A stretch of DNA of 64,000 bases from JAIBBV01 sp044347745 (GTDB lineage: Bacteria; Bdellovibrionota_C; UBA2361; JAFLCA01), in NCBI GenBank assembly GCA_044347745.1, contig JBIKUD010000010.1:1-64000 (forward strand). The letters run 5' to 3'. Positions 62,366 to 64,000 of this stretch are shown piece by piece (position 1 is the first letter of the stretch; the number at the start of each line of letters is the position of its first letter). The position numbers and the translations under genes are program-made. The notes under the pieces were generated by a model that saw only the letters and a program-made list of their open reading frames with translations, searched no databases and was not told the DNA's origin.

Positions 62366-62433
62366 ATCTTTAGGTTAGGAGTAAGCACTTGAAGTATTCA
62401 GAAATTTTGCAAATCAGCCGATTACCCAATGTA

Positions 62434-62457
62434 ACGGATCATTTAACGGAGATCCGT
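62434..62457 (+). promoter_or_regulatory. Hairpin around the patatin ribosome-binding site
   Basis: ACGGATC (62434-62440) pairs with GATCCGT (62451-62457). The ribosome-binding site GGAG (62448-62451) lies in the loop and stem edge, five bases before the ATG follows the hairpin. Folding could limit initiation. Confidence 0.45.
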
Positions 62458-62462
62458 AACCC

Positions 62463-63650
62463 ATGAGGCGTCGTCCACAGGAGAAATCAAAACGCGCGAT
62501 AGCAATGACGAAGCCGCTTTTGTCGCCCGTCAGCGACGTTGGCATAGTGCTTTCGGGCGGTGGCGCACGCGCAGCGTATCAGGTTGGAGCACTTCGAGCG
62601 CTTCAGCCTTACTTTGAAAAAACAAACACTCCAATTTCAGTAATCATTGGCAGCAGCATCGGCGCCATAAACGGCCTAATTCTTGGCGCATGTATTAAAA
62701 AGGGCTACGGCGAAGCAATTGAGCAATTAGACGCGATGTGGAGGGAACGCACCTTCCGCAACACCTTTGCAGGAGCTCCTTCTGCCGCATTTTTTCGAGC
62801 TATTAAACTAGCGGTTGTGCAGTACCTGGCCCCTGGTCCAAATGCAACCTCAGCGGCTGTTTTCGATCCGACACCACTTATGAATCGGGTAGACCAGGTG
62901 ATTAACGATTTTGGTGGATTAACTCCTGAAGCCCGCGCGCCCACACTGCAAGCCGTTGCGGTCATGACGACTATTGAAGGTAGCGAACGAAAACCTCTTA
63001 TATTCATGAGCTCACATAAGCAAATGGATGCAGCCACTATGGAAGGCGCTTCTTTTGATGTGTGTTATGTTGACTCTTTGTCAGCCAAACATGGCTTTGC
63101 TTCTGCTGCACTGCCGTCAGTGCTGCCTCCGGTAGAACTGGACACCGACAAAGGGAAAGTGAGACTTGTGGATGGGGGCATTTCTCAAAATGTACCCGTA
63201 GACCCGGCAGTCAGACTAGGCGCGCATCGGGTGATTGTAGTTGATATTTCCGGACGAAGCTGGTGGCTTGATCACTACGGCGAAGCACATGACACTCGCC
63301 CAACTTGGGAAGTACCAGCAGGACTAAAGACCTACTGCTTAAGACCGCCTGATACCTTTGTTGCTCGCAACAACACAGCTTTAGGGCCTCTATTAAAAGA
63401 TGCAGTCAAAGGCTCAACCGGTAAATTTATTAACGCCGTAGGCCCTGTTTGGCCAGTGTTCTCGCTTCTCAAGAAAAAACTGGGCGAAGAAATAGCGTAT
63501 GAGGTTATGTCGTACGTTGCGCTCGACCCCGACTACATCGGAGCGTTAATTGAAGCTGGGTATCAAGAAACGACAAAACTTCTGAAAAATAAGTCTGATC
63601 TTGAGTTCGCTCATAACGAGTCATTTGAGCAAATGGTTAAGATGCTTTAA
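62463..63650 (+). CDS. Patatin-like phospholipase
   Basis: The product has 395 residues. The oxyanion loop GIVLSGGGARAAYQVG, the nucleophile in IIGSSIGAINGL and the catalytic Asp in LVDGGISQNVPVDPA form the complete patatin Ser-Asp dyad. Bacterial patatins hydrolyse phospholipids; some are secreted toxins, but no signal peptide is seen, so a cytoplasmic or type III-like exported role is open. The first ATG is used, with GGAG 11 bases upstream; an ATG at 62505 would remove only 14 residues. It overlaps the convergent hydrolase by four bases. Confidence 0.9.
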   Translation: MRRRPQEKSKRAIAMTKPLLSPVSDVGIVLSGGGARAAYQVGALRALQPYFEKTNTPISVIIGSSIGAINGLILGACIKKGYGEAIEQLDAMWRERTFRNTFAGAPSAAFFRAIKLAVVQYLAPGPNATSAAVFDPTPLMNRVDQVINDFGGLTPEARAPTLQAVAVMTTIEGSERKPLIFMSSHKQMDAATMEGASFDVCYVDSLSAKHGFASAALPSVLPPVELDTDKGKVRLVDGGISQNVPVDPAVRLGAHRVIVVDISGRSWWLDHYGEAHDTRPTWEVPAGLKTYCLRPPDTFVARNNTALGPLLKDAVKGSTGKFINAVGPVWPVFSLLKKKLGEEIAYEVMSYVALDPDYIGALIEAGYQETTKLLKNKSDLEFAHNESFEQMVKML

Positions 63651-64000
63651 GGGCTAGGCGCCTTTTCTTCGGACTTACCTCGACGCTGCGGCGCACGCGC
63701 CGGCACTTCGTAAAACTCTACTATTATTTCACTCAGCTTGCTTTCATACGCCTGCTCGCTCAATTCTACTTGCCAAGCTGTTGGAAATCGTAAACTCATT
63801 TCTCTCGATTGCTGCAATAAATATTCGGAGGCTTGGGGTGTGGTCACCAGCAGCACTGGACAACGAACTCGCTGCATTAATGATCGCGCATCAAAATCAG
63901 AGGTACGTAGTCGTAACGGCAAACCCAAGGGCAAAAACTGCTCGAGCCAATCGGCACATCGTGTCAGTAAGGTTGAATGCGGCCGCATGGCAGAATCTAT
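63647..64000 (-). CDS. Alpha/beta-hydrolase-like protein, C-terminal part (cut by window edge)
   Basis: The frame is open to the window end and shows about 117 residues of the C-terminus. SLMQRVRCPVLLVTTPQ is the strand-6 region of alpha/beta hydrolases that normally leads to the catalytic Asp; here TTP follows instead of an Asp loop. A tail rich in Arg, Lys and Glu closes it. An ATG at 63988 exists but the frame continues upstream, so the protein is probably longer. The assignment rests on a short region. Confidence 0.45.
   Translation of the reverse strand: MDSAMRPHSTLLTRCADWLEQFLPLGLPLRLRTSDFDARSLMQRVRCPVLLVTTPQASEYLLQQSREMSLRFPTAWQVELSEQAYESKLSEIIVEFYEVPARAPQRRGKSEEKAPSP

Overview
The window reads as chromosome of a Gram-negative bacterium of moderate GC content. 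It carries single-copy housekeeping genes (purF, purL, purD, purH, smc, ftsY, pgsA, mutS, rpsA, cmk, prmA, a tRNA nucleotidyltransferase), a type IV pilus minor-pilin operon, and two separate sets of Tad/Flp-type pilin-like genes. The arrangement tRNA nucleotidyltransferase, ArgRS-like gene, SPOR-domain gene, together with the prkA-yeaH-spoVR operon, suggests a deltaproteobacterial-grade lineage (Bdellovibrionota/Myxococcota/Desulfobacterota sense). This placement is an inference and the phylum is not proven by anything here. No rRNA, tRNA, CRISPR array, transposase or phage gene was recognised.

Layout. 0-2.3 kb: the end of dcd, a 178-bp repeat with terminal inverted repeats, and a GC-richer AbgT transporter that looks acquired. 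2.3-6.7 kb: an AT-rich repeat region, then purL-purF on the minus strand behind a perfect 16-bp palindrome. 6.8-12.1 kb: a small hypothetical gene and the stress operon prkA-yeaH-spoVR. 12.1-17.0 kb: a strong promoter, a long structured leader, and four genes of Flp/TadE/TadG type. 17.0-17.95 kb: two head-to-head four-helix-bundle genes on a long palindrome, the whole flanked by 33-bp direct repeats. 17.97-27.1 kb, minus strand: ftsY, smc (with a large acidic insertion in its head), pgsA, a lytic transglycosylase, an HDOD-GAF regulator and a radical-SAM-like protein without cluster cysteines. 27.4-33.1 kb, plus strand: trxA, an unannotated 54-residue gene with its own hairpins and terminator, a SUFU-like protein bracketed by dispersed repeats, a degenerate receiver protein, prmA, a palindrome cluster and an oxidoreductase. 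33.2-44.1 kb, minus strand: glpD-like gene, a second copy of the 178-bp repeat, purH-purD, a membrane PP2C phosphatase, and an operon of tRNA nucleotidyltransferase, a degenerate ArgRS-like protein and a SPOR protein. 44.3-51.1 kb: a TadG-like VWA protein and a 1623-residue TadE-like protein with a beta-propeller and calcium-binding ectodomain. 51.2-58.5 kb: mutS-amidase, a single-domain response regulator, rpsA and cmk. 58.6-62.4 kb: a minor-pilin operon (fimT, pilV, pilW, pilX-like). The end holds a patatin phospholipase and the edge of an alpha/beta hydrolase.

How the parts fit. Purine synthesis is split into two short operons. Envelope growth and remodelling is represented by the amidase, lytic transglycosylase, SPOR protein and PgsA. 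Surface structures dominate the accessory content: three pilin-type gene groups, all secretion substrates or minor subunits, with no ATPase, secretin or prepilin peptidase in the window. They must therefore use machinery encoded elsewhere. The points most worth following are the ArgRS-derived protein with a lost HIGH motif, the giant pilin-tethered adhesin pair, the 178-bp mobile-looking repeat, and the palindromic four-helix-bundle cassette.
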